DNA of 64,000 bases from Haliclystus octoradiatus (Eukaryota; Cnidaria; Staurozoa; Stauromedusae; Haliclystidae): positions 21,927,032-21,991,031 of the forward strand of contig OU744448.1 in NCBI GenBank assembly GCA_916610825.1, read 5' to 3'. Below are positions 49,321 to 63,534 of this stretch, in pieces; position 1 is the first letter of the stretch, and every line of letters starts with the position of its first letter. Made by a program: the position numbers and the translations under genes. Under the pieces are notes generated by a model. The model ran no database searches. It was given only the letters and a program-made list of their open reading frames with translations, and was not told the origin of the DNA.

Positions 49321-50258
49321 AGTAACTGAGATGATTTCATGGATACGAATGGAGGTGTGTTGTGTGAAGAATAGAGAGGGGGTGGGAATTTGAGGAATGA
49401 GAGAGAGCGACAGAGAAGTGGTTACAGTTATTGTAAAGAAGTGATTAAAAATGCCAATACTGTATATGTGAAGGTTTGATTCAAATAAATTTAGTGATGA
49501 AATAAAGATTGTGTTTTATAATAATCCTGCTCGCGTGTGAATGCTGTGTTCAGTATGTGGAAGTATGCCAATATTAAACAAGCTGTAAAAATATTGGTAA
49601 AACATGTTCGCATGTGATTTATTCAAGCTTCGGATTGTTATCTCCCTTAAATAAGTCGACGGGGGATGCCATTTTAGGAAAATGCACGATCTTATAAAGC
49701 TAAATCTGTGAGACATAATTTTGTACTAGTATGACAAATAAATCATGATTTGCATTCTACTGTTCTATTTACATTTCGTTTCCAGGAAATTATGTACATT
49801 ACAATCTCTGAAAAACTGTATCCACATAATTTGGATTTTCCTGGATTTTAATCAAGTTCAAAAAACTTTGAAAGTGTATAATGAAGAAAATTACATTCCG
49901 TGTATGATTGTCAATATTTAGGAGCTACTTTCTCCAATCATTATCCAAATTGAATAGGTACCTTGATTAATATTTATGAAGAGCACGTAATTAACGAATG
50001 GTGCATGTAAACGACTATTCTTTTAAGAATTAAAAGATAAATGAACTTGAAATCCTTTTAAATTGATCAATATTTTTATTATCAATCTTGCTGTCGATGT
50101 AATTCCATGAATTTCGTCTAAGAAACAGATTATCAAAATAATAACTCAGTTTTTGCCCTGCCGTGATCGCATTACCAAGCATTGCCCATGACGGGATTAT
50201 GAAAGTTTATTTTGCTACAAGTGGAATCCGCATTTTGATGTCGTAATGACTCCTGCAT

Positions 50259-50571
50259 GAATTAATAACTATGCTAAGGGCTCCTAAATTCCAATCATTT
50301 CGACCGACTGGTTAATCACAACAAGCAATAAACTTTAATTGATAACTATGCTAAGGGTTCCTATATTTCCAACCAGTTCGACCGACTGGTTAATCACAAC
50401 AAGCAATAAACTTTAATTGATAACTATGCTAAGGACTCCTAATTTCCAACCAGCTCAACCGACTGGTTACTCACATCCAGCATTTTACTTTAATTAATTT
50501 CTAATGAATTATTAACTATGCTAAGGCTTCCTATATTTCCAACCAGTTCGACCGACTGGTTAATCACAACC
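50259..50571 (+). repeat. 77-bp minisatellite before copy 19 (4 repeats)
   Basis: Four repeats. The third has CTCAACC in place of CTCGACC, a marker shared by copies 19-21. Confidence 0.9.
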
Positions 50572-51000
50572 AGCATTATGCTTTTTATTGGACATTTCAT
50601 TTGCCTAACTGAAAGTGCGTTTATGTAGGACAAACCTATCCATAAGTTAAAAGCAGCCCCTGTGTTGTTTAGGTCCTCGTATGGCAGTTTCTTTGATGTG
50701 AATTCTGATTCAAACAAATTACAGAAAATATATAACGGGATTGTTGCAGTTCATCACAGCAATGCAAATAATTCTCGCACAAAACAAGTCTGTACCAATT
50801 TCAAATGAAGTCAACATGTTATCGTGCATCAGTGAATGATAGCAACGCCCTAACGACAGGGTTTTGAAGGATCTCTCGCCCCCATTCTCCATCGAGCAAA
50901 CTTTCTTGATCCTACTAGTGACGTCACAATCAATCGATCGATCTTAGTTTTATCGATTTCGAATTCGAGTAAAGTCATCGATATCACTTTATTGAAATTA

Positions 51001-51735
51001 ATGATTAATAAAATGAATGGTAAATCAATTCAAAAGAAGCCGTTGAGCTATCCAATTCCTTTGGAGGTCACTATATTGAGCATCGAGGGAAGAAAGTATA
51101 TAGAGGAAAGAAATAACAAGAAAAAACAACAACGTTTGAAATGCATCGAAGAGAGAGAAGCCCGGCTGAGAAAATCAGAGTCGTTTCAATCACCAGCAAC
51201 AAAAGATAGTCTACGTAAATTGAATGGAAAAATTGGTAATAATGATTATGATCCTGTGAAGGCATTCGATAGCCTTCTTGGTATCGAGAGATCCATTCGA
51301 GAGCCTATCACCGTTAGAAAAAAAATCAACTTGGGAAATACCAACAGTTTGCGATCTTTGAAAGGTAAGCAGCCAAAATTAATAGAATTATGATAGCAAC
51401 TCTCACTTTCGAAGAACACAATATTAATATCCCAAATTACATCTGTTGTAGGACAACGGCTGACTGACAAACCAATCGTCATCCCTGGCAGTGTTGAAGC
51501 GTCGAGATGTACACAATTAAAACGAGATGAAGTCACCAAACGATTTACAAATTATGTTAACGTTGTACCAAGCCATAACAAATCAAAAGCATATCATGCT
51601 GTTGGTTTATCAAAGGCTGCAATAAGGATTATCGAGAAAAGAGAAAAGAAAGTAAAGAAGGCAGAAAAGAAGAGAGATAGAATTTTCAAAGAGCTCGAAA
51701 AGAAAATGAGAAGGGAAGTTAGGAAGAACAAATAA
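51001..51735 (+). CDS. Unknown lysine-rich two-exon protein, copy 19
   Basis: Exons 51001-51364 and 51452-51735; both are open, giving 215 residues with T103I, Y119S, T167K, G178A and K180R, and V159 kept. It belongs to a run of three virtually identical units (19-21). Confidence 0.75.
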
Positions 51736-52673
51736 AGTAACTGAGATGATTTCATGGATACGAATGGAGGTGTGTTGTGTGAAGAATAGAGAGGGGGTGG
51801 GAATTTGAGGAATGAGAGAGAGCGACAGAGAAGTGGTTACAGTTATTGTAAAGAAGTGATTAAAAATGCCAATACTGTATATGTGAAGGTTTGATTCAAA
51901 TAAATTTAGTGATGAAATAAAGATTGTGTTTTATAATAATCCTGCTCGCGTGTGAATGCTGTGTTCAGTATGTGGAAGTATGCCAATATTAAACAAGCTG
52001 TAAAAATATTGGTAAAACATGTTCGCATGTGATTTATTCAAGCTTCGGATTGTTATCTCCCTTAAATAAGTCGACGGGGGATGCCATTTTAGGAAAATGC
52101 ACGATCTTATAAAGCTAAATCTGTGAGACATAATTTTGTACTAGTATGACAAATAAATCATGATTTGCATTCTACTGTTCTATTTACATTTCGTTTCCAG
52201 GAAATTATGTACATTACAATCTCTGAAAAACTGTATCCACATAATTTGGATTTTCCTGGATTTTAATCAAGTTCAAAAAACTTTGAAAGTGTATAATGAA
52301 GAAAATTACATTCCGTGTATGATTGTCAATATTTAGGAGCTACTTTCTCCAATCATTATCCAAATTGAATAGGTACCTTGATTAATATTTATGAAGAGCA
52401 CGTAATTAACGAATGGTGCATGTAAACGACTATTCTTTTAAGAATTAAAAGATAAATGAACTTGAAATCCTTTTAAATTGATCAATATTTTTATTATCAA
52501 TCTTGCTGTCGATGTAATTCCATGAATTTCGTCTAAGAAACAGATTATCAAAATAATAACTCAGTTTTTGCCCTGCCGTGATCGCATTACCAAGCATTGC
52601 CCATGACAGGATTATGAAAGTTTATTTTGCTACAAGTGGAATCCGCATTTTGATGTCGTAATGACTCCTGCAT

Positions 52674-52986
52674 GAATTAATAACTATGCTAAGGGCTCCT
52701 AAATTCCAATCATTTCGACCGACTGGTTAATCACAACAAGCAATAAACTTTAATTGATAACTATGCTAAGGGTTCCTATATTTCCAACCAGTTCGACCGA
52801 CTGGTTAATCACAACAAGCAATAAACTTTAATTGATAACTATGCTAAGGACTCCTAATTTCCAACCAGCTCAACCGACTGGTTACTCACATCCAGCATTT
52901 TACTTTAATTAATTTCTAATGAATTATTAACTATGCTAAGGCTTCCTATATTTCCAACCAGTTCGACCGACTGGTTAATCACAACC
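52674..52986 (+). repeat. 77-bp minisatellite before copy 20 (4 repeats)
   Basis: Four repeats, same as before copy 19. Confidence 0.9.
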
Positions 52987-53415
52987 AGCATTATGCTTTT
53001 TATTGGACATTTCATTTGCCTAACTGAAAGTGCGTTTATGTAGGACAAACCTATCCATAAGTTAAAAGCAGCCCCTGTGTTGTTTAGGTCCTCGTATGGC
53101 AGTTTCTTTGATGTGAATTCTGATTCAAACAAATTACAGAAAATATATAACGGGATTGTTGCAGTTCATCACAGCAATGCAAATAATTCTCGCACAAAAC
53201 AAGTCTGTACCAATTTCAAATGAAGTCAACATGTTATCGTGCATCAGTGAATGATAGCAACGCCCTAACGACAGGGTTTTGAAGGATCTCTCGCCCCCAT
53301 TCTCCATCGAGCAAACTTTCTTGATCCTACTAGTGACGTCACAATCAATCGATCGATCTTAGTTTTATCGATTTCGAATTCGAGTAAAGTCATCGATATC
53401 ACTTTATTGAAATTA

Positions 53416-54150
53416 ATGATTAATAAAATGAATGGTAAATCAATTCAAAAGAAGCCGTTGAGCTATCCAATTCCTTTGGAGGTCACTATATTGAGCATCG
53501 AGGGAAGAAAGTATATAGAGGAAAGAAATAACAAGAAAAAACAACAACGTTTGAAATGCATCGAAGAGAGAGAAGCCCGGCTGAGAAAATCAGAGTCGTT
53601 TCAATCACCAGCAACAAAAGATAGTCTACGTAAATTGAATGGAAAAATTGGTAATAATGATTATGATCCTGTGAAGGCATTCGATAGCCTTCTTGGTATC
53701 GAGAGATCCATTCGAGAGCCTATCACCGTTAGAAAAAAAATCAACTTGGGAAATACCAACAGTTTGCGATCTTTGAAAGGTAAGCAGCCAAAATTAATAG
53801 AATTATGATAGCAACTCTCACTTTCGAAGAACACAATATTAATATCCCAAATTACATCTGTTGTAGGACAACGGCTGACTGACAAACCAATCGTCATCCC
53901 TGGCAGTGTTGAAGCGTCGAGATGTACACAATTAAAACGAGATGAAGTCACCAAACGATTTACAAATTATGTTAACGTTGTACCAAGCCATAACAAATCA
54001 AAAGCATATCATGCTGTTGGTTTATCAAAGGCTGCAATAAGGATTATCGAGAAAAGAGAAAAGAAAGTAAAGAAGGCAGAAAAGAAGAGAGATAGAATTT
54101 TCAAAGAGCTCGAAAAGAAAATGAGAAGGGAAGTTAGGAAGAACAAATAA
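53416..54150 (+). CDS. Unknown lysine-rich two-exon protein, copy 20
   Basis: Exons 53416-53779 and 53867-54150; both are open, giving 215 residues with no coding difference seen from copy 19. The only difference I noticed in the preceding unit is GACAGGATT in place of GACGGGATT near 52607. Confidence 0.75.
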
Positions 54151-55088
54151 AGTAACTGAGATGATTTCATGGATACGAATGGAGGTGTGTTGTGTGAAGA
54201 ATAGAGAGGGGGTGGGAATTTGAGGAATGAGAGAGAGCGACAGAGAAGTGGTTACAGTTATTGTAAAGAAGTGATTAAAAATGCCAATACTGTATATGTG
54301 AAGGTTTGATTCAAATAAATTTAGTGATGAAATAAAGATTGTGTTTTATAATAATCCTGCTCGCGTGTGAATGCTGTGTTCAGTATGTGGAAGTATGCCA
54401 ATATTAAACAAGCTGTAAAAATATTGGTAAAACATGTTCGCATGTGATTTATTCAAGCTTCGGATTGTTATCTCCCTTAAATAAGTCGACGGGGGATGCC
54501 ATTTTAGGAAAATGCACGATCTTATAAAGCTAAATCTGTGAGACATAATTTTGTACTAGTATGACAAATAAATCATGATTTGCATTCTACTGTTCTATTT
54601 ACATTTCGTTTCCAGGAAATTATGTACATTACAATCTCTGAAAAACTGTATCCACATAATTTGGATTTTCCTGGATTTTAATCAAGTTCAAAAAACTTTG
54701 AAAGTGTATAATGAAGAAAATTACATTCCGTGTATGATTGTCAATATTTAGGAGCTACTTTCTCCAATCATTATCCAAATTGAATAGGTACCTTGATTAA
54801 TATTTATGAAGAGCACGTAATTAACGAATGGTGCATGTAAACGACTATTCTTTTAAGAATTAAAAGATAAATGAACTTGAAATCCTTTTAAATTGATCAA
54901 TATTTTTATTATCAATCTTGCTGTCGATGTAATTCCATGAATTTCGTCTAAGAAACAGATTATCAAAATAATAACTCAGTTTTTGCCCTGCCGTGATCGC
55001 ATTACCAAGCATTGCCCATGACGGGATTATGAAAGTTTATTTTGCTACAAGTGGAATCCGCATTTTGATGTCGTAATGACTCCTGCAT

Positions 55089-55401
55089 GAATTAATAACT
55101 ATGCTAAGGGCTCCTAAATTCCAATCATTTCGACCGACTGGTTAATCACAACAAGCAATAAACTTTAATTGATAACTATGCTAAGGGTTCCTATATTTCC
55201 AACCAGTTCGACCGACTGGTTAATCACAACAAGCAATAAACTTTAATTGATAACTATGCTAAGGACTCCTAATTTCCAACCAGCTCAACCGACTGGTTAC
55301 TCACATCCAGCATTTTACTTTAATTAATTTCTAATGAATTATTAACTATGCTAAGGCTTCCTATATTTCCAACCAGTTCGACCGACTGGTTAATCACAAC
55401 C
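55089..55401 (+). repeat. 77-bp minisatellite before copy 21 (4 repeats)
   Basis: Four repeats, same as before copies 19 and 20. Confidence 0.9.
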
Positions 55402-55830
55402 AGCATTATGCTTTTTATTGGACATTTCATTTGCCTAACTGAAAGTGCGTTTATGTAGGACAAACCTATCCATAAGTTAAAAGCAGCCCCTGTGTTGTTT
55501 AGGTCCTCGTATGGCAGTTTCTTTGATGTGAATTCTGATTCAAACAAATTACAGAAAATATATAACGGGATTGTTGCAGTTCATCACAGCAATGCAAATA
55601 ATTCTCGCACAAAACAAGTCTGTACCAATTTCAAATGAAGTCAACATGTTATCGTGCATCAGTGAATGATAGCAACGCCCTAACGACAGGGTTTTGAAGG
55701 ATCTCTCGCCCCCATTCTCCATCGAGCAAACTTTCTTGATCCTACTAGTGACGTCACAATCAATCGATCGATCTTAGTTTTATCGATTTCGAATTCGAGT
55801 AAAGTCATCGATATCACTTTATTGAAATTA

Positions 55831-56565
55831 ATGATTAATAAAATGAATGGTAAATCAATTCAAAAGAAGCCGTTGAGCTATCCAATTCCTTTGGAGGTCA
55901 CTATATTGAGCATCGAGGGAAGAAAGTATATAGAGGAAAGAAATAACAAGAAAAAACAACAACGTTTGAAATGCATCGAAGAGAGAGAAGCCCGGCTGAG
56001 AAAATCAGAGTCGTTTCAATCACCAGCAACAAAAGATAGTCTACGTAAATTGAATGGAAAAATTGGTAATAATGATTATGATCCTGTGAAGGCATTCGAT
56101 AGCCTTCTTGGTATCGAGAGATCCATTCGAGAGCCTATCACCGTTAGAAAAAAAATCAACTTGGGAAATACCAACAGTTTGCGATCTTTGAAAGGTAAGC
56201 AGCCAAAATTAATAGAATTATGATAGCAACTCTCACTTTCGAAGAACACAATATTAATATCCCAAATTACATCTGTTGTAGGACAACGGCTGACTGACAA
56301 ACCAATCGTCATCCCTGGCAGTGTTGAAGCGTCGAGATGTACACAATTAAAACGAGATGAAGTCACCAAACGATTTACAAATTATGTTAACGTTGTACCA
56401 AGCCATAACAAATCAAAAGCATATCATGCTGTTGGTTTATCAAAGGCTGCAATAAGGATTATCGAGAAAAGAGAAAAGAAAGTAAAGAAGGCAGAAAAGA
56501 AGAGAGATAGAATTTTCAAAGAGCTCGAAAAGAAAATGAGAAGGGAAGTTAGGAAGAACAAATAA
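55831..56565 (+). CDS. Unknown lysine-rich two-exon protein, copy 21
   Basis: Exons 55831-56194 and 56282-56565; both are open, giving 215 residues, the same coding sequence as copies 19 and 20. The spacer after it changes near 57232 (GCACCTAATT, not GCACGTAATT) and leads into six-repeat units. Confidence 0.75.
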
Positions 56566-57503
56566 AGTAACTGAGATGATTTCATGGATACGAATGGAGG
56601 TGTGTTGTGTGAAGAATAGAGAGGGGGTGGGAATTTGAGGAATGAGAGAGAGCGACAGAGAAGTGGTTACAGTTATTGTAAAGAAGTGATTAAAAATGCC
56701 AATACTGTATATGTGAAGGTTTGATTCAAATAAATTTAGTGATGAAATAAAGATTGTGTTTTATAATAATCCTGCTCGCGTGTGAATGCTGTGTTCAGTA
56801 TGTGGAAGTATGCCAATATTAAACAAGCTGTAAAAATATTGGTAAAACATGTTCGCATGTGATTTATTCAAGCTTCGGATTGTTATCTCCCTTAAATAAG
56901 TCGACGGGGGATGCCATTTTAGGAAAATGCACGATCTTATAAAGCTAAATCTGTGAGACATAATTTTGTACTAGTATGACAAATAAATCATGATTTGCAT
57001 TCTACTGTTCTATTTACATTTCGTTTCCAGGAAATTATGTACATTACAATCTCTGAAAAACTGTATCCACATAATTTGGATTTTCCTGGATTTTAATCAA
57101 GTTCAAAAAACTTTGAAAGTGTATAATGAAGAAAATTACATTCCGTGTATGATTGTCAATATTTAGGAGCTACTTTCTCCAATCATTATCCAAATTGAAT
57201 AGGTACCTTGATTAATATTTATGAAGAGCACCTAATTAACGAATGGTGCATGTAAACGACTATTCTTTTAAGAATTAAAAGATAAATAAACTTGAAATCC
57301 TTTTAAATTGATCAATATTTTTATTATCAATCTTGCTGTCGATGTAATTCCATGAATTTCGTCTAAGAAACAGATTATCAAAATAATAACTCAGTTTTTG
57401 CCCTGCCGTGATCGCATTACCAAGCATTGCCCATGACGGGATTATGAAAGTTTATTTTGCTACAAGTGGAATCCGCATTTTGATGTCGTAATGACTCCTG
57501 CAT

Positions 57504-57969
57504 GAATTAATAAATATGCTAAGGGCTCCTAAATTCCAATCATTTCGACCGACTGGTTAATCACAACAAGCAATAAACTTTAATTGATAACTATCCTAAG
57601 GGTTCCTAATTTCAAACCAGTTCGACCGACTGGTTAATCACAACAAGCAATAAACTTTAATTGATAACTATCCTAAGGGTTCCTAATTTCCAACCAGTTC
57701 AACCGACTGGTTAATCACAACAAGCAATAAACTTTAATTGATAACTATCCTAAGGGTTACTAATTTCCAACCAGTTCGACCGACTGGTTAATCACAACAA
57801 GCAATAAACTTTAATTGATAACTATGCTAAGGGTTCCTAATTTCCAACCAGCTCGACCGACTGGTTACTCACATCCAGCATTTTACTTTCATTAATTTCT
57901 AATGAATTAATAACTATGCTAAGGCTTCCTATATTTCCAACCAGTTCGACCGACTGGTTAATCACAACC
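57504..57969 (+). repeat. 77-bp minisatellite before copy 22 (6 repeats)
   Basis: Six repeats. TTCAAACC and GTTACTAATT variants also seen before copies 7 and 9 reappear here, 30 kb away. Confidence 0.95.
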
Positions 57970-58398
57970 AGCATTATGCTTTTTATTGCACATTTCATTT
58001 GCCTAACTGAAAGTGCGTTTATGTAGGACAAACCTATCCATAAGTTAAAAGCAGCCCCTGTGTTGTTTAGGTCCTCGTATGGCAGTTTATTTGATGTGAA
58101 TTCTGATTCAAACAAATTACAGAAAATATATAACGGGATTGTTGCAGTTCATCACAGCAATGCAAATAATTCTCGCATAAAACAAGTCTGTACCAATTTC
58201 AAATGAAGTCAACATGTTATCGTGCATCAGTGAATGATAGCAACGCCCTAACGACAGGGTTTTGAAGGATTTCTCGCCCCCATTCTCCATCGAGCAAACT
58301 CTCTTGATTCTACTAGTGACGTCACAATCAATCGATCGCTCTTAGCTTTATCGATTTCGAATTCGAGTAAAGTCATCGATATTACTTTATTGAAATTA

Positions 58399-59142
58399 AT
58401 GATTAATAAAATGAATGGTAAATCAATTCAAAAGAAGCCGTTGAGCTATCCAATTCCTTTGGAGGTCACTATATTGAGCATCGAGGGAAGAAAGTATATA
58501 GAGGAAAGAAATAACAAGAAAAAACAACAACGTTTGAAATGCATCGAAGAGAGAGAAGCCCGGCTGAGAAAATCAGAATCGTTTCAATCACCAGCAACAA
58601 AAGATAGTCTACGTAAATTGAATGGAAAAATTGGTAATAATGATTATGATCCTGTGAAGGCATTCGATAGCCTTCTTGGTATCGAGAGATCCATTTAAGA
58701 CCCTTCCACCGTTAGAAAAAAAATCAACTTGGGAAATACCAACAGTTTGCGATATTTGAAAGGTAAGCAGCCAAAATTGATAGAATTATGATAGCAACTC
58801 TCACTTTCAAAGAACACAATATTAATATCTCAAATTACATCTGTTGTAGGAGAACGGCTGACTGACAAACCAATCGTCATCCCTAGCAGTGTTGAAGCGT
58901 CGAGATGTACACAATTAAAACGAGATGAAGTCACCAAACGATTTACAAATTATGTTAACGTTGTGCCAAGCCAAAACAAATCAACAGCATATCATGCTGT
59001 TGGTTTATCAAAGGTTGGAATAAAGATTATCGAGAAAAGAGAAAAGAAAGTAAAGAAGGCAGAAAAGAAGAGAGATAGAATCTTCAAAGAGCTTGAAAAG
59101 AAAATGAGAAGGGAAGTTAAGAAGAACAAATCCAGTAACTGA
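58399..59142 (+). pseudogene. Lysine-rich gene copy 22, nonsense mutation in exon 1
   Basis: Exons correspond to 58399-58762 and 58850-59142. Arginine codon 100 is TAA (58696-58698), with E101D and T103S right after it, giving 99 residues. Exon 2 is open but has more changes than its neighbours: Q123E, G134S, H163Q, A177V and R212K. That suggests it has drifted since losing its frame. Confidence 0.85.
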
Positions 59143-60071
59143 GATGATTTCATGGATACGAATGGAGGTGTGTTGTGCGAAGAATAAAGAGGGATGGGAA
59201 TTTGAGGAGTGAGAGAGAGCGACAGAGAAGTGGTTACAGTTATTTTAAAGAGATGATTGAAATTGCCAATACTGTATATGTGAAGGTTTGATTCAAATAA
59301 ATTTAGTGATGAAATAAAGATTGTGTTTTATAATAATCCTGCACGCGTGTGAATGCTGTGTTCAGTATGTGGAAGTATGCCAATATTAAACAAGCTGTAA
59401 AAATATTGGTAAAACATGTTCGCATGTGATTTATTCAAGCTTCGGATTGGTATCTCCCTTAAATAAGTCGACGGGGGGATGCCATTTTAGGAAAATGCAC
59501 GATCTTATAAAGCTAAATCTGTGAGACATAATTTTGTACTAGTATGACAAATAAATCATGATTTGCATTCTACTGTTCTATTTACATTTCGTTTCCAGGA
59601 AATTATGTACATTACAATCTCTGAAAAACTGTATCCACATAATTTGGATTTTCCTGGATTTTAATCAAGTTCAAAAAACTTTGAAAGTGTATAATGAAGA
59701 AAATTACATTCCGTGTATGATTGTCAATATTTAGGAGCTACTTTCTCCAATCATTATTCAAATTGAATAGGTACCTTGATCAATATTTATGAAGAGCACC
59801 TAATTAACGAATGGTGCATGTAAACGACTATTCTTTTAAGAATTAAAAGATAAATAAACTTGAAATCCTTTTAAATTGATCAATATTTTTATTATCAATC
59901 TTGCTGTCGATGTAATTCCATGAATTTCGTCTAAGAAACAGATTATCAAAATAATAACTCAGTTTTTGCCCTGCCGTGATCGCATTACCAAGCATTGCCC
60001 ATGACGGGATTATGAAAGTTTATTTTGCTACAAGTGGAATCCGCATTTTGATGTCGTAATGACTCCTGCAT

Positions 60072-60537
60072 GAATTAATAACTATGCTAAGGGCTCCTAA
60101 ATTCCAATCATTTCGACCGACTGGTTAATCACAACAAGCAATAAACTTTAATTGATAACTATCCTAAGGGTTCCTAATTTCAAACCAGTTCGACCGACTG
60201 GTTAATCACAACAAGCAATAAACTTTAATTGATAACTATCCTAAGGGTTCCTAATTCCCAACCAGTTCGACCGACTGGTTAATCACAACAAGCAATAAAC
60301 TTTAATTGATAACTATCCTAAGGGTTACTAATTTCCAACCAGTTCGACCGACTGGTTAATCACAACAAGCAATAAACTTTAATTGATAACTATGCTAAGG
60401 GTTCCTAATTTCCAACCAGCTCGACGTACTGGTTACTCACATCCAGCATTTTACTTTAATTAATTTCTAATGAATTAATAACTATGCTAAGGCTTCCTAT
60501 ATTTCCAACCAGTTCGACCGACTGGTTAATCACAACC
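60072..60537 (+). repeat. 77-bp minisatellite before copy 23 (6 repeats)
   Basis: Six repeats. The CTCGACC edge repeat reads CTCGACGTACTGG here, which breaks the palindrome in that repeat; shared with the array before copy 24. Confidence 0.95.
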
Positions 60538-60966
60538 AGCATTATGCTTTTTATTGGACATTTCATTTGCCTAACTGAAAGTGCGTTTATGTACGACAAA
60601 CCTATCCATAAGTTAAAAGCAGCCCCTGTGTTGTTTAGGTCCTCGTATGGCAGTTTATTTGATGTGAATTCTGATTCAAACAAATTACAGAAAATATATA
60701 ACGGGATTGTTGCAGTTCATCACAGCAATGCCCATAATTCTCGCATAAAACAAGTCTGTACCAATTTCAAATGAAGTCAACATGTTATCGTGCATCAGTG
60801 AATGATAGCAACGCCCTAACGACAGGGTTTTGAAGGATTTCTCGCCCCCATTCTTCATCGAGCAAACTTTCTTGATTCTACTAATGACGTCACAATCAAT
60901 CGATCGCTCTTAGTTTTATCGATTTCGAATTCGAGTAAAGTCATCGATATTACTTTATTGAAATTA

Positions 60967-61710
60967 ATGATTAATAAAATGAATGGTAAATCAATTCAAA
61001 AGAAGCCGTTGAGCTATCCAATTCCTTTGGAGGTCACTATATTGAGCATCGAGGGAAGAAAGTATATAGAGGAAAGAAATAACAAGAAAAAACAACAACG
61101 TTTGAAATGCATCGAAGAGAGAGAAGCCCGGCTGAGAAAATCAGAATCGTTTCAATCACCAGCAACAAAAGATAGTCTACGTAAATTGAATGGAAAAATT
61201 GGTAATAATGATTATGATCCTGTGAAGGCATTCGATAGCCTTCTTGGTATCGAGAGATCCATTCGAGACCCTACCACCGTTAGAAAAAAAATCAACTTGG
61301 GAAATACCAACAGTTTGCGATATTTGAAAGGTAAGCAGCCAAAATTAATAGAATTATGATAGCAACTCTCACTTTCGAAGAACACAATATTAATATCCCA
61401 AATTACATCTGTTGTAGGACAACGGCTGACTGACAAACCAATCGTCATCCCTGGCAGTGTTGAAGCGTCGAGATGTACACAATTAAAACGAGATGAAGTC
61501 ACCAAACGATTTACAAATTATGTTAACGTTGTGCCAAGCCATAACAAATCAACAGCATATCATGCTGTTGGTTTATCAAAGGCTGCAATAAGGATTATCG
61601 AGAAAAGAGAAAAGAAAGTAAAGAAGGCAGAAAAGAAGAGAGATAGAATCTTCAAAGAGCTTGAAAAGAAAATGAGAAGGGAAGTTAAGAAGAACAAATC
61701 CAGTAACTGA
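60967..61710 (+). CDS. Unknown lysine-rich two-exon protein, copy 23
   Basis: Exons 60967-61330 and 61418-61710; both are open, giving 218 residues with E101D, G178A, K180R and R212K. The CRE is intact although the base before it differs (CTAATGACGTCA). It is the last complete gene in the window. Confidence 0.75.
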
Positions 61711-62639
61711 GATGATTTCATGGATACGAATGGAGGTGTGTTGTGCGAAGAATAAAGAGGGATGGGAATTTGAGGAGTGAGAGAGAGCGACAGAGAAGTG
61801 GTTACAGTTATTTTAAAGAGATGATTGAAATTGCCAATACTGTATATGTGAAGGTTTGATTCAAATAAATTTAGTGATGAAATAAAGATTGTGTTTTATA
61901 ATAATCCTGCACGCGTGTGAATGCTGTGTTCAGTATGTGGAAGTATGCCAATATTAAACAAGCTGTAAAAATATTGGTAAAACATGTTCGCATGTGATTT
62001 ATTCAAGCTTCGGATTGGTATCTCCCTTAAATAAGTCGACGGGGGGATGCCATTTTAGGAAAATGCACGATCTTATAAAGCTAAATCTGTGAGACATAAT
62101 TTTGTACTAGTATGACAAATAAATCATGATTTGCATTCTACTGTTCTATTTACATTTCGTTTCCAGGAAATTATGTACATTACAATCTCTGAAAAACTGT
62201 ATCCACATAATTTGGATTTTCCTGGATTTTAATCAAGTTCAAAAAACTTTGAAAGTGTATAATGAAGAAAATTACATTCCGTGTATGATTGTCAATATTT
62301 AGGAGCTACTTTCTCCAATCATTATTCAAATTGAATAGGTACCTTGATCAATATTTATGAAGAGCACCTAATTAACGAATGGTGCATGTAAACGACTATT
62401 CTTTTAAGAATTAAAAGATAAATAAACTTGAAATCCTTTTAAATTGATCAATATTTTTATTATCAATCTTGCTGTCGATGTAATTCCATGAATTTCGTCT
62501 AAGAAACAGATTATCAAAATAATAACTCAGTTTTTGCCCTGCCGTGATCGCATTACCAAGCATTGCCCATGACGGGATTATGAAAGTTTATTTTGCTACA
62601 AGTGGAATCCGCATTTTGATGTCGTAATGACTTCTGCAT

Positions 62640-63105
62640 GAATTAATAACTATGCTAAGGGCTCCTAAATTCCAATCATTTCGACCGACTGGTTAATCAC
62701 AACAAGCAATAAACTTTAATTGATAACTATCCTAAGGGTTCCTAATTTCAAACCAGTTCGACCGACTGGTTAATCACAACAAGCAATAAACTTTAATTGA
62801 TAACTATCCTAAGGGTTCCTAATTCCCAACCAGTTCGACCGACTGGTTAATCACAACAAGCAATAAACTTTAATTGATAACTATCCTAAGGGTTACTAAT
62901 TTCCAACCAGTTCGACCGACTGGTTAATCACAACAAGCAATAAACTTTAATTGATAACTATGCTAAGGGTTCCTAATTTCCAACCAGCTCGACGTACTGG
63001 TTACTCACATCCAGCATTTTACTTTAATTAATTTCTAATGAATTAATAACTATGCTAAGGCTTCCTATATTTCCAACCAGTTCGACCGACTGGTTAATCA
63101 CAACC
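62640..63105 (+). repeat. 77-bp minisatellite before copy 24 (6 repeats)
   Basis: Six repeats, the same as before copy 23. Confidence 0.95.
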
Positions 63106-63534
63106 AGCATTATGCTTTTTATTGGACATTTCATTTGCCTAACTGAAAGTGCGTTTATGTACGACAAACCTATCCATAAGTTAAAAGCAGCCCCTGTGTT
63201 GTTTAGGTCCTCGTATGGCAGTTTATTTGATGTGAATTCTGATTCAAACAAATTACAGAAAATATATAACGGGATTGTTGCAGTTCATCACAGCAATGCA
63301 AATAATTCTCGCATAAAACAAGTCTGTACCAATTTCAAATGAAGTCAACATGTTATCGTGCATCAGTGAATGATAGCAACGCCCTAACGACAGGGTTTTG
63401 AAGGATTTCTCGCCCCCATTCTTCATCGAGCAAACTTTCTTGATTCTACTAGTGACGTCACAATCAATCGATCGCTCTTAGTTTTATCGATTTCGAATTC
63501 GAGTAAAGTCATCGATATTACTTTATTGAAATTA

